Below, one piece after another: positions 23,777 through 31,219 of a stretch of 64,000 nucleotides of DNA. The translations under genes and the position numbers were made by a program. Numbering within the stretch: position 1 is the stretch's first letter; every line of letters starts with the position of its first letter. The notes below the pieces were generated by a model. The model was not told where the DNA came from, searched no databases, and saw only the letters and a list, made by a program, of their open reading frames with translations. Source of the stretch: Hoeflea phototrophica DFL-43. Its GTDB lineage: Bacteria > Pseudomonadota > Alphaproteobacteria > Rhizobiales > Rhizobiaceae. Location: assembly GCF_000154705.2 (NCBI RefSeq), contig NZ_CM002917.1, positions 458,501 through 522,500 on the forward strand, read 5' to 3'.

Positions 23777-24535
23777 ATGACAACCGGATCTGTGTTTGGC
23801 GTAGAGGGCAGGGTCGCGCTCGTAACTGGTGCGAGCTCCGGTCTCGGGCGTGCTTCGGCCAATTTCCTGGCAAAAGCCGGCGCAAGGGTCATCGGCCTGG
23901 CGCGCCGTGCCGACGCGCTGGAAGCCTGGCGCGCCGAGGCCGGCGGAGAAACGGCAGCAATTGCGGCCGATCTTGGAACCATGCAGGATTTCGAAGCTCT
24001 TGTCGCTGACGTGTCGGATCCATTTGGCGCGCCGGATATACTGGTCAATGCTGCAGGCCTCAATCTGCGCCAGCAGGCGGATAAGGTAACCGCTGAGGGG
24101 TGGCGCGATACCATCCACCTCAATCTCACGGTTCCGTTCTTTCTGGCCCAGGCACTGGTGCCCGGTATGCGTGAGAAACGCTGGGGGCGGATCATCAATT
24201 TCGCTTCTCTTCAGTCGCGCCGGGCCTTTGCCAATGGCATTGCCTATGGTGCTTCCAAGGGCGGTGTCGAGCAATTGACGCGAGCCATGGCGGAAGCCTG
24301 GTCGCGCGACGGCATCATTGCCAATGCGCTGGCGCCGGGGTTCTTCCCCACCGAGCTGACAGGGCCGGTCTTTGCCGACAAGGACGTCTCCTCACATCAT
24401 GCCCGCGCCACCTGCATCGGCCGCAATGGTGAAATGGCTGATCTTGAGGGGCCGCTGATGTTCCTCGCCTCTGACGCCTCGGCCTATGTCACCGGGCAGG
24501 TGCTGTTTGTCGACGGAGGCTATACAGCCAAATGA
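23777..24535 (+). CDS. Short-chain dehydrogenase/reductase (possible DHPS 2-dehydrogenase, HpsO-like)
   Basis: A 252-residue classical SDR: TGASSGLGRASANFL nucleotide loop, LVNAAG, the catalytic Ser/Tyr/Lys set (SLQSRRAFANG, then IAYGASKGGVEQL) and the C-terminal DASAYVTGQVLFVDGGY. It begins one base after the hpsN-like stop. In the hps pathway two DHPS 2-dehydrogenases interconvert the enantiomers before the 3-dehydrogenase acts; this gene and the next are the candidates for that step (inferred). The open frame upstream to 23675 is a frame artefact inside hpsN. Confidence 0.88.
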   Translation: MTTGSVFGVEGRVALVTGASSGLGRASANFLAKAGARVIGLARRADALEAWRAEAGGETAAIAADLGTMQDFEALVADVSDPFGAPDILVNAAGLNLRQQADKVTAEGWRDTIHLNLTVPFFLAQALVPGMREKRWGRIINFASLQSRRAFANGIAYGASKGGVEQLTRAMAEAWSRDGIIANALAPGFFPTELTGPVFADKDVSSHHARATCIGRNGEMADLEGPLMFLASDASAYVTGQVLFVDGGYTAK

Positions 24536-25527
24536 AAGCGCTGGTTTACACATCCCCCCGGGAGTTGGTTTTCCGCCAAGAGCCGGACCCGGTCGTGCCG
24601 GTCGGTGAATGCCTGGTTCGGGTGGAGGCCGTCGGCATCTGCGGATCCGACATGCATGCCTATCTCGGCCATGATGAGCGCCGTCCCGCGCCGCTGATTT
24701 TGGGACACGAGGCCGCGGGTGTCGTTGTTGAAGGCCAGCTTCAGGGCAAGCGTGTGACGGTCAATCCGCTGGCCACCTGCGGCAAGTGCCGCGCCTGTCT
24801 CTCCGAGCGCAACAATCTCTGCCCCAATCGTCAGATCCTGTCGATGGACCCGCGGCAGGGTGCCTTTGCTGAACTGATTGCCATTCCGACTGAAAACCTG
24901 GTCGAGATGCCGGACGATGTTTCCTTTGAAAAGGCCTGTCTGGCCGAGCCGCTTGCCTGCGGCTGGCATGGCGTCCGCTTGGGTGCGGCTGCTCTCGATC
25001 TGCCACTGGCCGAGGCCCGCTGTCTGGTGATCGGCGGCGGCGCCATCGGGCTCGGAGCGGCTCTGGCACTCACGGCGCAGGGCGCACGTGATGTCACCAT
25101 ATCCGAGGCCAATCCGCGTCGCTTGCCGGCGTTGAAATCGGCCGGGGCGTTCACCATCGCCTCTCCTGATGCCATTACCGCGGAGGCACCCGGCGGCTAC
25201 GATCTGGTGATTGACGGCGTGGGCTTTGCTGCGACCCGGGCAAGCGCAAGCCGGGCTGCGCGGCCCGGCGGTGTCATTGTTCACATCGGTCTGGGCGACG
25301 CCGATGGCGGCCTCGATATCCGCCGCATGACGCTGCAGGAAATCACCTTCATAGGTGCCTACACCTACACACCTCAAGATTTTCGCGAGACCGCAGCGGC
25401 CATTTTCGATGGCCGGTTGGGCCGGCTCGACTGGCCTGAAATCCGCGATCTCGAAAGTGGTGCGGAAGCCTTTGCAGACATTCTGAACGGACGGGCATCA
25501 GCCCCGAAGATCATCCTCAAACCCTGA
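24532..25527 (+). CDS. Zinc-dependent medium-chain alcohol dehydrogenase (possible HpsP-like)
   Basis: A 331-residue MDR enzyme. The catalytic zinc motif GICGSDMHAYLGH and GHEAAG, the structural-zinc cysteines (TCGKCRACLSERNNLC) and the Rossmann loop VIGGGAIGLGAA are all present. It should oxidise a secondary alcohol with NAD. It overlaps the SDR gene by four bases (ATGA). As with the SDR, the sulfonate operon suggests DHPS or a ring-opened intermediate as substrate, probably for stereo-inversion; a sulfolactate dehydrogenase role is the alternative. Confidence 0.9.
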   Translation: MKALVYTSPRELVFRQEPDPVVPVGECLVRVEAVGICGSDMHAYLGHDERRPAPLILGHEAAGVVVEGQLQGKRVTVNPLATCGKCRACLSERNNLCPNRQILSMDPRQGAFAELIAIPTENLVEMPDDVSFEKACLAEPLACGWHGVRLGAAALDLPLAEARCLVIGGGAIGLGAALALTAQGARDVTISEANPRRLPALKSAGAFTIASPDAITAEAPGGYDLVIDGVGFAATRASASRAARPGGVIVHIGLGDADGGLDIRRMTLQEITFIGAYTYTPQDFRETAAAIFDGRLGRLDWPEIRDLESGAEAFADILNGRASAPKIILKP

Positions 25528-25567
25528 TTTCAATCAGGCCATTCCAAAGCTCAGAAGGAGACACGAT

Positions 25568-25855
25568 ATGGGTGCCCCCCATTTATTGGTACATGAAGAC
25601 AAGGACAATGTCGGCGTTGTTGTGGTTGAGGGACTGACGGCCGGGACGAAGATGCTTTGCGTTGTCACGCATGACAATTCGAGCTTCGAGCTTGTCTCGA
25701 AGGCTGATGTTCCGATCGGCCACAAGATCGCGCTGTCTGACATCAAGTCGGGCGACACGGCGATCAAATATGGCGAGGACATCGGCAAGTTTGTCGCCGA
25801 CGTCGAGAAGGGCGGTCACGTCCACACCCACAATCTCAAGACCAAGCGCTGGTAG
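25568..25855 (+). CDS. suyA: (R)-3-sulfolactate sulfo-lyase small subunit, SuyA
   Basis: A 95-residue protein consisting only of a SAF domain ([22 protein letters not shown]) and ending [14 protein letters not shown], the histidine-rich end seen in UxaA-superfamily small subunits. It pairs with SuyB, encoded 12 bases downstream. SuyAB cleaves (R)-3-sulfolactate to pyruvate and sulfite. The strong AGAAGGAGA ribosome site and regular codon use suggest high expression. The galactarate/altronate family is the alternative, but split genes next to a C3-sulfonate pathway and a YeiH exporter fit SuyA. Confidence 0.9.
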   Translation: MGAPHLLVHEDKDNVGVVVVEGLTAGTKMLCVVTHDNSSFELVSKADVPIGHKIALSDIKSGDTAIKYGEDIGKFVADVEKGGHVHTHNLKTKRW

Positions 25856-25866
25856 GAGCTCTCATC

Positions 25867-27048
25867 ATGGCATCGAAATATTCCAACATGACATTCATGG
25901 GCTACCGGCGCGAGAACGGGCGTGTGGGCGTGCGCAACCACGTGATCATCCTGCCGGTCGACGACATCTCGAATGCGGCCTGCGAGGCGGTTGCCAACAA
26001 CGTCAAGGGCACGATGGCGATCCCGCACGCCTATGGGCGGCTGCAGTTCGGCGAGGATCTCGAGGTTCACTTCCGCACCATCATCGGCACGGGTGCCAAC
26101 CCCAATGTTGCGGCCGTGGTGGTGATCGGCATCGAGCCGGGCTGGACCAAGCGGATCGCCGACGGCATTCGCGCGACGGGCAAGCCGGTCGCCGAATTCT
26201 CGATCGAGCAGAAGGGCGATTTCGAGACCATCCGTGCGGCGGGCTGGAAGGCCAAGGAATTCGTGCACCATGCCACCGAGATGCAGCGCGAGGAATGCTC
26301 GATCTCCGAACTCTGGGTCTCGACCAAGTGCGGCGAGAGCGACACGACGACGGGTTTGAGCTCCTGCCCGACGGTGGGCAACATGTATGACAAGCTGTTG
26401 CCCGAGGGCATCACCGGGTTTTTCGGCGAGACCTCGGAGATCACCGGCGCCGAGCATATCTGCCAGAAGCGGGCGGTCAACGAGGAGGTCGGCGCGCGCT
26501 GGTACAAGATGTGGAAGGCCTATCAGGACGACGTCATCTTCGCGCATCAGACCGATGATTTGTCCGACAGCCAGCCGACCAAGGGCAATATCGAGGGCGG
26601 CCTGACGACGATCGAGGAGAAGGCGCTGGGCAATCTCGAGAAGATCGGCCGGACGTCGCAATTCATCGATATCCTTGATCCGGCCGAAGAGCCCAAATCG
26701 GGCAAGGGGCTCTACTTCATGGATTCGTCCTCGGCGGCTGCCGAGTGCGTGACGCTGATGGCGGCGGGCGGTGCGGTGATCCACACGTTCCCGACCGGTC
26801 AGGGCAACGTGGTGGGCAATCCGATCGTGCCGGTGGTCAAGATCTCGGGCAACCCGCGCACGCTCAGGACCATGAGCGAGCATATCGATGTTGACGTGAC
26901 TGGCGTGCTGACCCGCGAAATGACCATCGACGAGGCCGGCGACGCCCTCATCGAGATGATCGTGCGCACCTCCAACGGCCGCGCAACCGCAGCCGAAGCA
27001 CTCGGTCACAGAGAGTTCTCAATGACAAAGCTCTATCGCTCGGCGTAA
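25867..27048 (+). CDS. suyB: (R)-3-sulfolactate sulfo-lyase large subunit, SuyB
   Basis: A 393-residue UxaA-superfamily catalytic subunit: [18 protein letters not shown] near the start, [26 protein letters not shown]-like [12 protein letters not shown], the [17 protein letters not shown] segment and [17 protein letters not shown]. The cysteines could bind iron. Together with SuyA it desulfonates sulfolactate, the key step of the pathway. It is shorter than the fused dehydratase at 7.3 kb because the SAF domain is a separate protein here. A terminator-like hairpin follows 22 bases after the stop. Confidence 0.92.
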   Translation: MASKYSNMTFMGYRRENGRVGVRNHVIILPVDDISNAACEAVANNVKGTMAIPHAYGRLQFGEDLEVHFRTIIGTGANPNVAAVVVIGIEPGWTKRIADGIRATGKPVAEFSIEQKGDFETIRAAGWKAKEFVHHATEMQREECSISELWVSTKCGESDTTTGLSSCPTVGNMYDKLLPEGITGFFGETSEITGAEHICQKRAVNEEVGARWYKMWKAYQDDVIFAHQTDDLSDSQPTKGNIEGGLTTIEEKALGNLEKIGRTSQFIDILDPAEEPKSGKGLYFMDSSSAAAECVTLMAAGGAVIHTFPTGQGNVVGNPIVPVVKISGNPRTLRTMSEHIDVDVTGVLTREMTIDEAGDALIEMIVRTSNGRATAAEALGHREFSMTKLYRSA

Positions 27049-27070
27049 GAGAGACTCGACGCACAACAGG

Positions 27071-27100
27071 CCGCCCGGACCATCAGCGTCCGGGCGGTTT
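27071..27100. terminator. Hairpin terminator or attenuator after suyB
   Basis: CCGCCCGGAC, a seven-base loop and GTCCGGGCGG form a perfect 10-bp stem followed by TTT on the plus strand. It separates suyB from the exporter gene, so exporter expression may depend on read-through or on a separate promoter. Confidence 0.75.
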
Positions 27101-27128
27101 CATTTCCGACGATTGGACCACCAAGCCC

Positions 27129-28136
27129 ATGGCATCCCTGTCTCACCTGCAACTGCGCGCGAAAACACTGTTCCCCGGACTGCTTCTTGCGCTGACCATC
27201 GCGGCGGCTGCGAAGTTTCTCTCCGAGCACTATGCGGCACCGGTGATGTTGTTCGCGCTGCTGATCGGCATGGCCTTCAACTTTATGGCAGAACAGGAAA
27301 ACACCGGCGAAGGTGTTGTCTTCGCCTCCAAATCATTGTTGCGGTTGGGCATCGTGCTGCTGGGCGCGCGCATCACGCTTGGCGACATTGCCGGCATTGG
27401 CACCTCCGGACTTCTGACCGTTGCCAGCCTGATGGCGCTGACCATCGGTTTTGGATTTGTCTGCGCAAAACTGTTCTCGCGCGGCTGGCGTTTCGCCATT
27501 CTGACCGGTGGTGCTGTAGCGATCTGCGGCGCCTCGGCGGCACTGGCGCTCGCTGCCGTCATCCCCGCCAACGACAAGACCGAGCGCAATGTGCTGTTTA
27601 CGGTGGTCGCGGTCACCACATTGTCGACCATCGCGATGATCATCTATCCGGTTCTGTTTGGTCTGGCGGGCTTGAGTGATGCCCAGAGTGGCTTCCTGAT
27701 CGGCGCGACCGTTCACGATGTGGCGCAGGTTGTTGGCGCCGGCTACTCGATCTCGACCGAAGCAGGTGACACCGCAACCATTGTCAAATTGCTGCGGGTC
27801 ACGCTGCTGCCGGTGGTGCTGATCATCGTGGCGCTGTCTGTAGCGGGCCGCGAAAGTGGCGGTTTCTCCCATGTCCGTCTGCCGCTGTTCGTCATCGGCT
27901 TCGGCCTTGTCACCATTGCCAACAGCACCGGCCTTATCCCGGCCGCACTGGCTGCATTGCTGGTGGATGCATCGTCCTGGTTGCTAGTGATCGCCATCGC
28001 GGCACTCGGCGTGCGCACCAACATGAAGGCGATGCTCAACCTTGGTTGGCGGCATGTCGCCGTGATCGTGGCTGAAACGCTGTTCCTGCTCGGACTGGCC
28101 TGGGCTGCGGTCTCGATAGGAATTGTTGGTATCTAG
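27129..28136 (+). CDS. YeiH family putative sulfate/sulfite exporter (SuyZ-like)
   Basis: A 335-residue membrane protein with about ten hydrophobic segments and the YeiH-family features LLRLGIVLLGARITLGDI, AICGASAALALAAVIPA and GATVHDVAQVVGAGYSIS. Similar proteins are encoded beside sulfo-lyase genes, where they are thought to export the released sulfite or sulfate. It is the last gene of the sulfonate operon. Its TAG stop lies inside the CTAG target that the following IS element duplicated, so the coding region is exactly intact. Confidence 0.87.
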   Translation: MASLSHLQLRAKTLFPGLLLALTIAAAAKFLSEHYAAPVMLFALLIGMAFNFMAEQENTGEGVVFASKSLLRLGIVLLGARITLGDIAGIGTSGLLTVASLMALTIGFGFVCAKLFSRGWRFAILTGGAVAICGASAALALAAVIPANDKTERNVLFTVVAVTTLSTIAMIIYPVLFGLAGLSDAQSGFLIGATVHDVAQVVGAGYSISTEAGDTATIVKLLRVTLLPVVLIIVALSVAGRESGGFSHVRLPLFVIGFGLVTIANSTGLIPAALAALLVDASSWLLVIAIAALGVRTNMKAMLNLGWRHVAVIVAETLFLLGLAWAAVSIGIVGI

Positions 28137-28204
28137 GGCCTGTGGACATTCAGGATTCCCATCGGGTTTGATTTCTGATTCAAACTTTCCAAACGGAGGT
28201 TTGA

Positions 28205-28579
28205 ATGAACGAGCAGCGCTTTGTGGTGACGGATGATGTATGGCAGCGACTTGAGCCGCATTTGCGTGGAAAGGCCAGCGATGCGGGAGCCACGGCAAGA
28301 GACAATCGGCTGTTTCTTGAATCAGTTTTTTGGCGCGTTCGGACCGGCTCACCATGGCGCGACCTGCCGCCAGCTTTCGGGAATTGGAACAGTCAGTTTC
28401 GGCGGTTTCGCCGCTGGGCGAAGGCGGGAGTATTCGAGGGTCTTTTCAAAGCCATGAGCGGTGACCCCGACCTCGAATATGCGCTCATCGACGGCACCAT
28501 TGTTCAGGTTCACCAGAAGGCAGCTGGCGCAAAAGGGGGACTCAGGCTCAGGCCATCGGGCGCTCACGCGGCGGCCTGA
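28205..28579 (+). CDS. IS5-family transposase, first frame (orfA)
   Basis: A 124-codon frame with the N-terminal DUF4096-type region (DVWQRLEPHL, VFWRVRTGSPWRDLPPAFGNW, RFRRWAKAGVFEGLF) and the first catalytic Asp in LIDGTIVQVHQ. After AAAAGGGGG (28531-28539) the frame continues only 13 codons into non-conserved sequence before its stop. A -1 slip on that run joins it to the second frame, the normal way IS427-group transposases are made. The start ATG follows ACGGAGG. Confidence 0.88.
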   Translation: MNEQRFVVTDDVWQRLEPHLRGKASDAGATARDNRLFLESVFWRVRTGSPWRDLPPAFGNWNSQFRRFRRWAKAGVFEGLFKAMSGDPDLEYALIDGTIVQVHQKAAGAKGGLRLRPSGAHAAA

Positions 28580-28962
28580 CGACCAAAATCGTTGCACTCG
28601 TCGATGCTCTTGGCAACTTGGTCCGCTTTCTGCTGCTGCCGGGTCATGCGCACGACATGAAAGGCGTTGCGCCGCTGATCCGGGATGTCTCCTTCGGCGC
28701 GCTAATGGCGGATAAAGCATTCGACGCGAACTGGCTTCTAGAGGAGTTGGATGAGCGTGGCGCAAGCGCCGTGATCCCACCGAAATCAAACCGAAAGCAA
28801 CAGCGTGACTACGATGTCGAAGCCTACAAGTGGCGGCATCTGGTTGAAAACTACTTCGCGAAGATCAAGGAATTCAGAGGCATAGCAACACGCTATGACA
28901 AAACGGACTGTAGCTACACAGCCAGTTGGAACCTTGCCGCGACCCTGATTGCGTCAAGATGA
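28540..28962 (+). CDS. IS5-family transposase, second frame (orfB)
   Basis: The -1 frame from 28540 encodes about 140 residues of the catalytic domain: GRSRGGLTTKIVALVDA, the second Asp in LMADKAFDANWLL, PPKSNRK and the Y(2)R(3)E-type HLVENYFAKIKEFRGIATRYDKT with the catalytic Glu. It has no convincing start of its own (ATG-like starts occur from 28618), so it is expressed as a frameshift fusion with orfA. It ends 13 bases before the right inverted repeat end. Confidence 0.85.
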   Translation, partial: TQAQAIGRSRGGLTTKIVALVDALGNLVRFLLLPGHAHDMKGVAPLIRDVSFGALMADKAFDANWLLEELDERGASAVIPPKSNRKQQRDYDVEAYKWRHLVENYFAKIKEFRGIATRYDKTDCSYTASWNLAATLIASR

Positions 28963-29032
28963 TTGTCCACAGGCCCTAGACTCGAGATGTTTTATTGGTA
29001 AGTAAAAACTTACCCAACGTCTCGCAATCCGC

Positions 29033-30166
29033 TCAAGCCGTGTCGAGAGTGTCCAGCACGGTTTCGAGCTTGGCGACAGTACCATCGACATCGCCAAGCT
29101 TGTCCAGCCCGAACAATCCTATCCGGAAGGTGCGGAAATCGGCCGGCTCGTCACACATCAGCGGAACCCCGGCAGCGATCTGCATGCCTTCGGCCACGAA
29201 TTTCTTGCCGTTCTGGAATTCGGGATCCGCAGTGTAGCTGACCACCACGCCCGGTGCCTCAAAGTCGGGTGCTGCGACAGACTTGAACCCGCGTCCGGCG
29301 AGCAAAGCGCGCACTCTGGTTCCAAGCTCCCACTGGCGCTCTCGGGCAAGCTCAAACCCGAAGTCGCGGGTCTCGACCATCCGGTCCCTGAACACGGTGA
29401 GGGCGTCGGTCGGCATGGTCGAATGATAGGCATGCCCGCCATCCACATAGGCCTGCATGATGTCATACCATTTGCGCAGATCGACTGCGAAGCTGTTGCT
29501 CTCGGTTTCCAGGAGCCGCGCAACACCGCGTTCACTCAGCATCACCAGCCCGGCCGATGGCGACGCGCTCCAGCCCTTCTGCGGGGCAGAGATCAGCACA
29601 TCGACGCCGGTTGCCACCATGTCGACCCAGATGCAGCCCGAGGCGATGCAATCGAGCACGAACAGCGCCCCCACATCATGGGCCGCATCAGCGATGGCCT
29701 TGAGATAGTCATCGGGAAGGATGACGCCGGCGGAGGTTTCCACATGCGGCGCAAAAACCACCTGCGGACGCTCTTCGCGGATCTTGGCGGTGATTGTCTC
29801 GATAGGCTGCGGTGCAAAGGCGGAGGTGCTTTCATTGCCGACCTGGCTCGCCTTGATGACGGTTGTCTCCGATGGAATGTCACCCTTTTCGAAGATCTGT
29901 GTCCAGCGATAGGAGAACCAGCCATTGCGGATCACCATGACTTTCGCATCGCCGGCAAACTGCCGCGCGACGGCTTCCATGCCGAAGGTGCCGCCGCCAG
30001 GAACGATAACCGCGGCATCGGCCTGGTAGACCTCGCGCAAGAGCGCATTCAGGTCGTTCATGACCCCCTGAAACGCTTTCGACATGTGGTTGAGGGAGCG
30101 ATCCGTAAAGACCACCGAAAATTCCATAAGACCGTCGGGATCGACCGGCGATGCTATCTTGTTCAT
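29033..30166 (-). CDS. Class V aminotransferase (alanine/serine-glyoxylate type)
   Basis: A 377-residue PLP enzyme of the class V fold: VIVPGGGTFGMEAVARQ, the PLP-holding Asp in LFVLDCIASG, and the Schiff-base lysine in ISAPQKGWSASPSAG. Family members move the amino group of alanine or serine to glyoxylate or related acids. ATG 30166 follows a GGGAGAAGG site; the frame to 30208 is only an extension. It stands alone between the IS and the aromatic operon, on the same strand as the latter but behind a hairpin. The substrate is not evident. Confidence 0.85.
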   Translation of the reverse strand: MNKIASPVDPDGLMEFSVVFTDRSLNHMSKAFQGVMNDLNALLREVYQADAAVIVPGGGTFGMEAVARQFAGDAKVMVIRNGWFSYRWTQIFEKGDIPSETTVIKASQVGNESTSAFAPQPIETITAKIREERPQVVFAPHVETSAGVILPDDYLKAIADAAHDVGALFVLDCIASGCIWVDMVATGVDVLISAPQKGWSASPSAGLVMLSERGVARLLETESNSFAVDLRKWYDIMQAYVDGGHAYHSTMPTDALTVFRDRMVETRDFGFELARERQWELGTRVRALLAGRGFKSVAAPDFEAPGVVVSYTADPEFQNGKKFVAEGMQIAAGVPLMCDEPADFRTFRIGLFGLDKLGDVDGTVAKLETVLDTLDTA

Positions 30167-30246
30167 GCCTCGGATCCTTCTCCCTGAGTTGCTCTTAGGT
30201 TTGATCAACCCTGCATAGCGGAGTCAAGAATGAACGAGGCGAAACC

Positions 30247-30273
30247 GGGCCGCCAATATGGACATGGCGGCCC
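30247..30273 (-). terminator. Hairpin after the aromatic operon
   Basis: GGGCCGCC and GGCGGCCC form an 8-bp stem with an 11-base loop, 46 bases beyond the dioxygenase stop and before the aminotransferase gene. On the minus strand it is followed by GGTTTC, a weak T-run, so terminator status is moderate. Confidence 0.55.
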
Positions 30274-30318
30274 TCGATCTGCCTTCGAAGCGAGCGCTTT
30301 GCTGTCCCGCGGCTTCAA

Positions 30319-31209
30319 TCAATCAGCGGAAACAGTCGGAACCAGCACGAAGTCATGGACAACCTCGTAATAGGGGCCTTCCATCCCGGCGGCCTGAATC
30401 CGGTCATTGTCTTCGATCCAGTCGAATTTGGCGAGCAGGCTTTCCTTCACGCCAAACACCGCATCGGAATTGATGTAGGGATCATCGGGATCAAAGATAT
30501 GGGTGACCAGGGTTTCAAAGCCCTTGGCCTCGAGAATGTAATGCAGGTGTGCCGGGCGATAGGGATGCCGTCCCAGTTTCTTGAGCATTTGTCCCACTGG
30601 CCCGTCATCAGGAATCGGGTAGTATTTCGGCTTCACGCCCCTGAAGTGGTAGGTCCCGTCAGCTCCGGTGCGAAATACCCCGCGCAGATTGAAGTCCGGC
30701 TGAATACCCTTTTGCTGGACATCGTAGAAGCCCTCATCATTGGCCTGCCAGACATCGATCTTCGCATGGTCGATCGGTGTCCCGTCGGTTGCCGTGATCC
30801 GGCCCTTGACCAGCATTGGATCGCCTTTCTGGTCAAGGCAGATATCCGCGCCCATCGGCAGTTCCGGAGCATCTTCAACGTGAAACGGACCCAGCACGGT
30901 CGATTCGGACGCACCTGTAGGTTTGCGGTTGTTGACCGCATCGACCAGCATCGACACCCCGAGCACGTCCGACAGCAGGATGAATTCCTGCCTCCAGTCA
31001 TTGCACATCTGCCCGGTTCGGGTGAGGAACATGATCGCTTCGAACCACTCCTCCTGGGTCGGCCCAATTTCTTTGACCGCAGCGTGAAGATGTTTGGTGA
31101 TCACCGCCATGACCTCCGCCAGGCGCGCATTCTCAGCCTTGGCGTTGCGGCTGATCACCACGTCGGCGGAGTTCTCTTCTGTAAAGAAGCCCTGTTCATG
31201 CGTATCCAT
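30319..31209 (-). CDS. Intradiol ring-cleavage dioxygenase, hydroxyquinol 1,2-dioxygenase type
   Basis: A 296-residue intradiol dioxygenase with the helical N-terminal dimer domain and all four iron ligands: Tyr162 (GFYDVQ), Tyr196 or 197 (KYYPIP), His221 and His223 (RPAHLHYIL). Positions and length fit hydroxyquinol 1,2-dioxygenases, which open 1,2,4-trihydroxybenzene to maleylacetate. A maleylacetate reductase at the head of the same operon supports this over catechol cleavage. ATG 31209 follows AAGGAG; the longer frame to 31443 overlaps the monooxygenase. The monooxygenase stop is 10 bases upstream. Confidence 0.9.
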   Translation of the reverse strand: MDTHEQGFFTEENSADVVISRNAKAENARLAEVMAVITKHLHAAVKEIGPTQEEWFEAIMFLTRTGQMCNDWRQEFILLSDVLGVSMLVDAVNNRKPTGASESTVLGPFHVEDAPELPMGADICLDQKGDPMLVKGRITATDGTPIDHAKIDVWQANDEGFYDVQQKGIQPDFNLRGVFRTGADGTYHFRGVKPKYYPIPDDGPVGQMLKKLGRHPYRPAHLHYILEAKGFETLVTHIFDPDDPYINSDAVFGVKESLLAKFDWIEDNDRIQAAGMEGPYYEVVHDFVLVPTVSAD

Positions 31210-31219
31210 GCCATGCTCC

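Larger units (their letters stand above)
28137..28975. mobile_element. IS5-family (IS427-type) insertion sequence
   Basis: An 839-bp element with terminal inverted repeats GGCCTGTGGACATTCA (left) and the matching right end with one mismatch. CTAG flanks both ends (28133-28136 and 28976-28979), which is either the target duplication or a TA duplication within a CTAG target (element then 841 bp). It contains a two-frame DDE transposase. The left end lies at the stop codon of the exporter gene. Similar ends and frames suggest a recently active copy. Confidence 0.88.

Noticed and set aside
28205..28962. Transposase pseudogene with a disabling frameshift
   Set aside because: The break falls at a slippery A/G run where IS427-type elements shift by -1, so it is probably functional.
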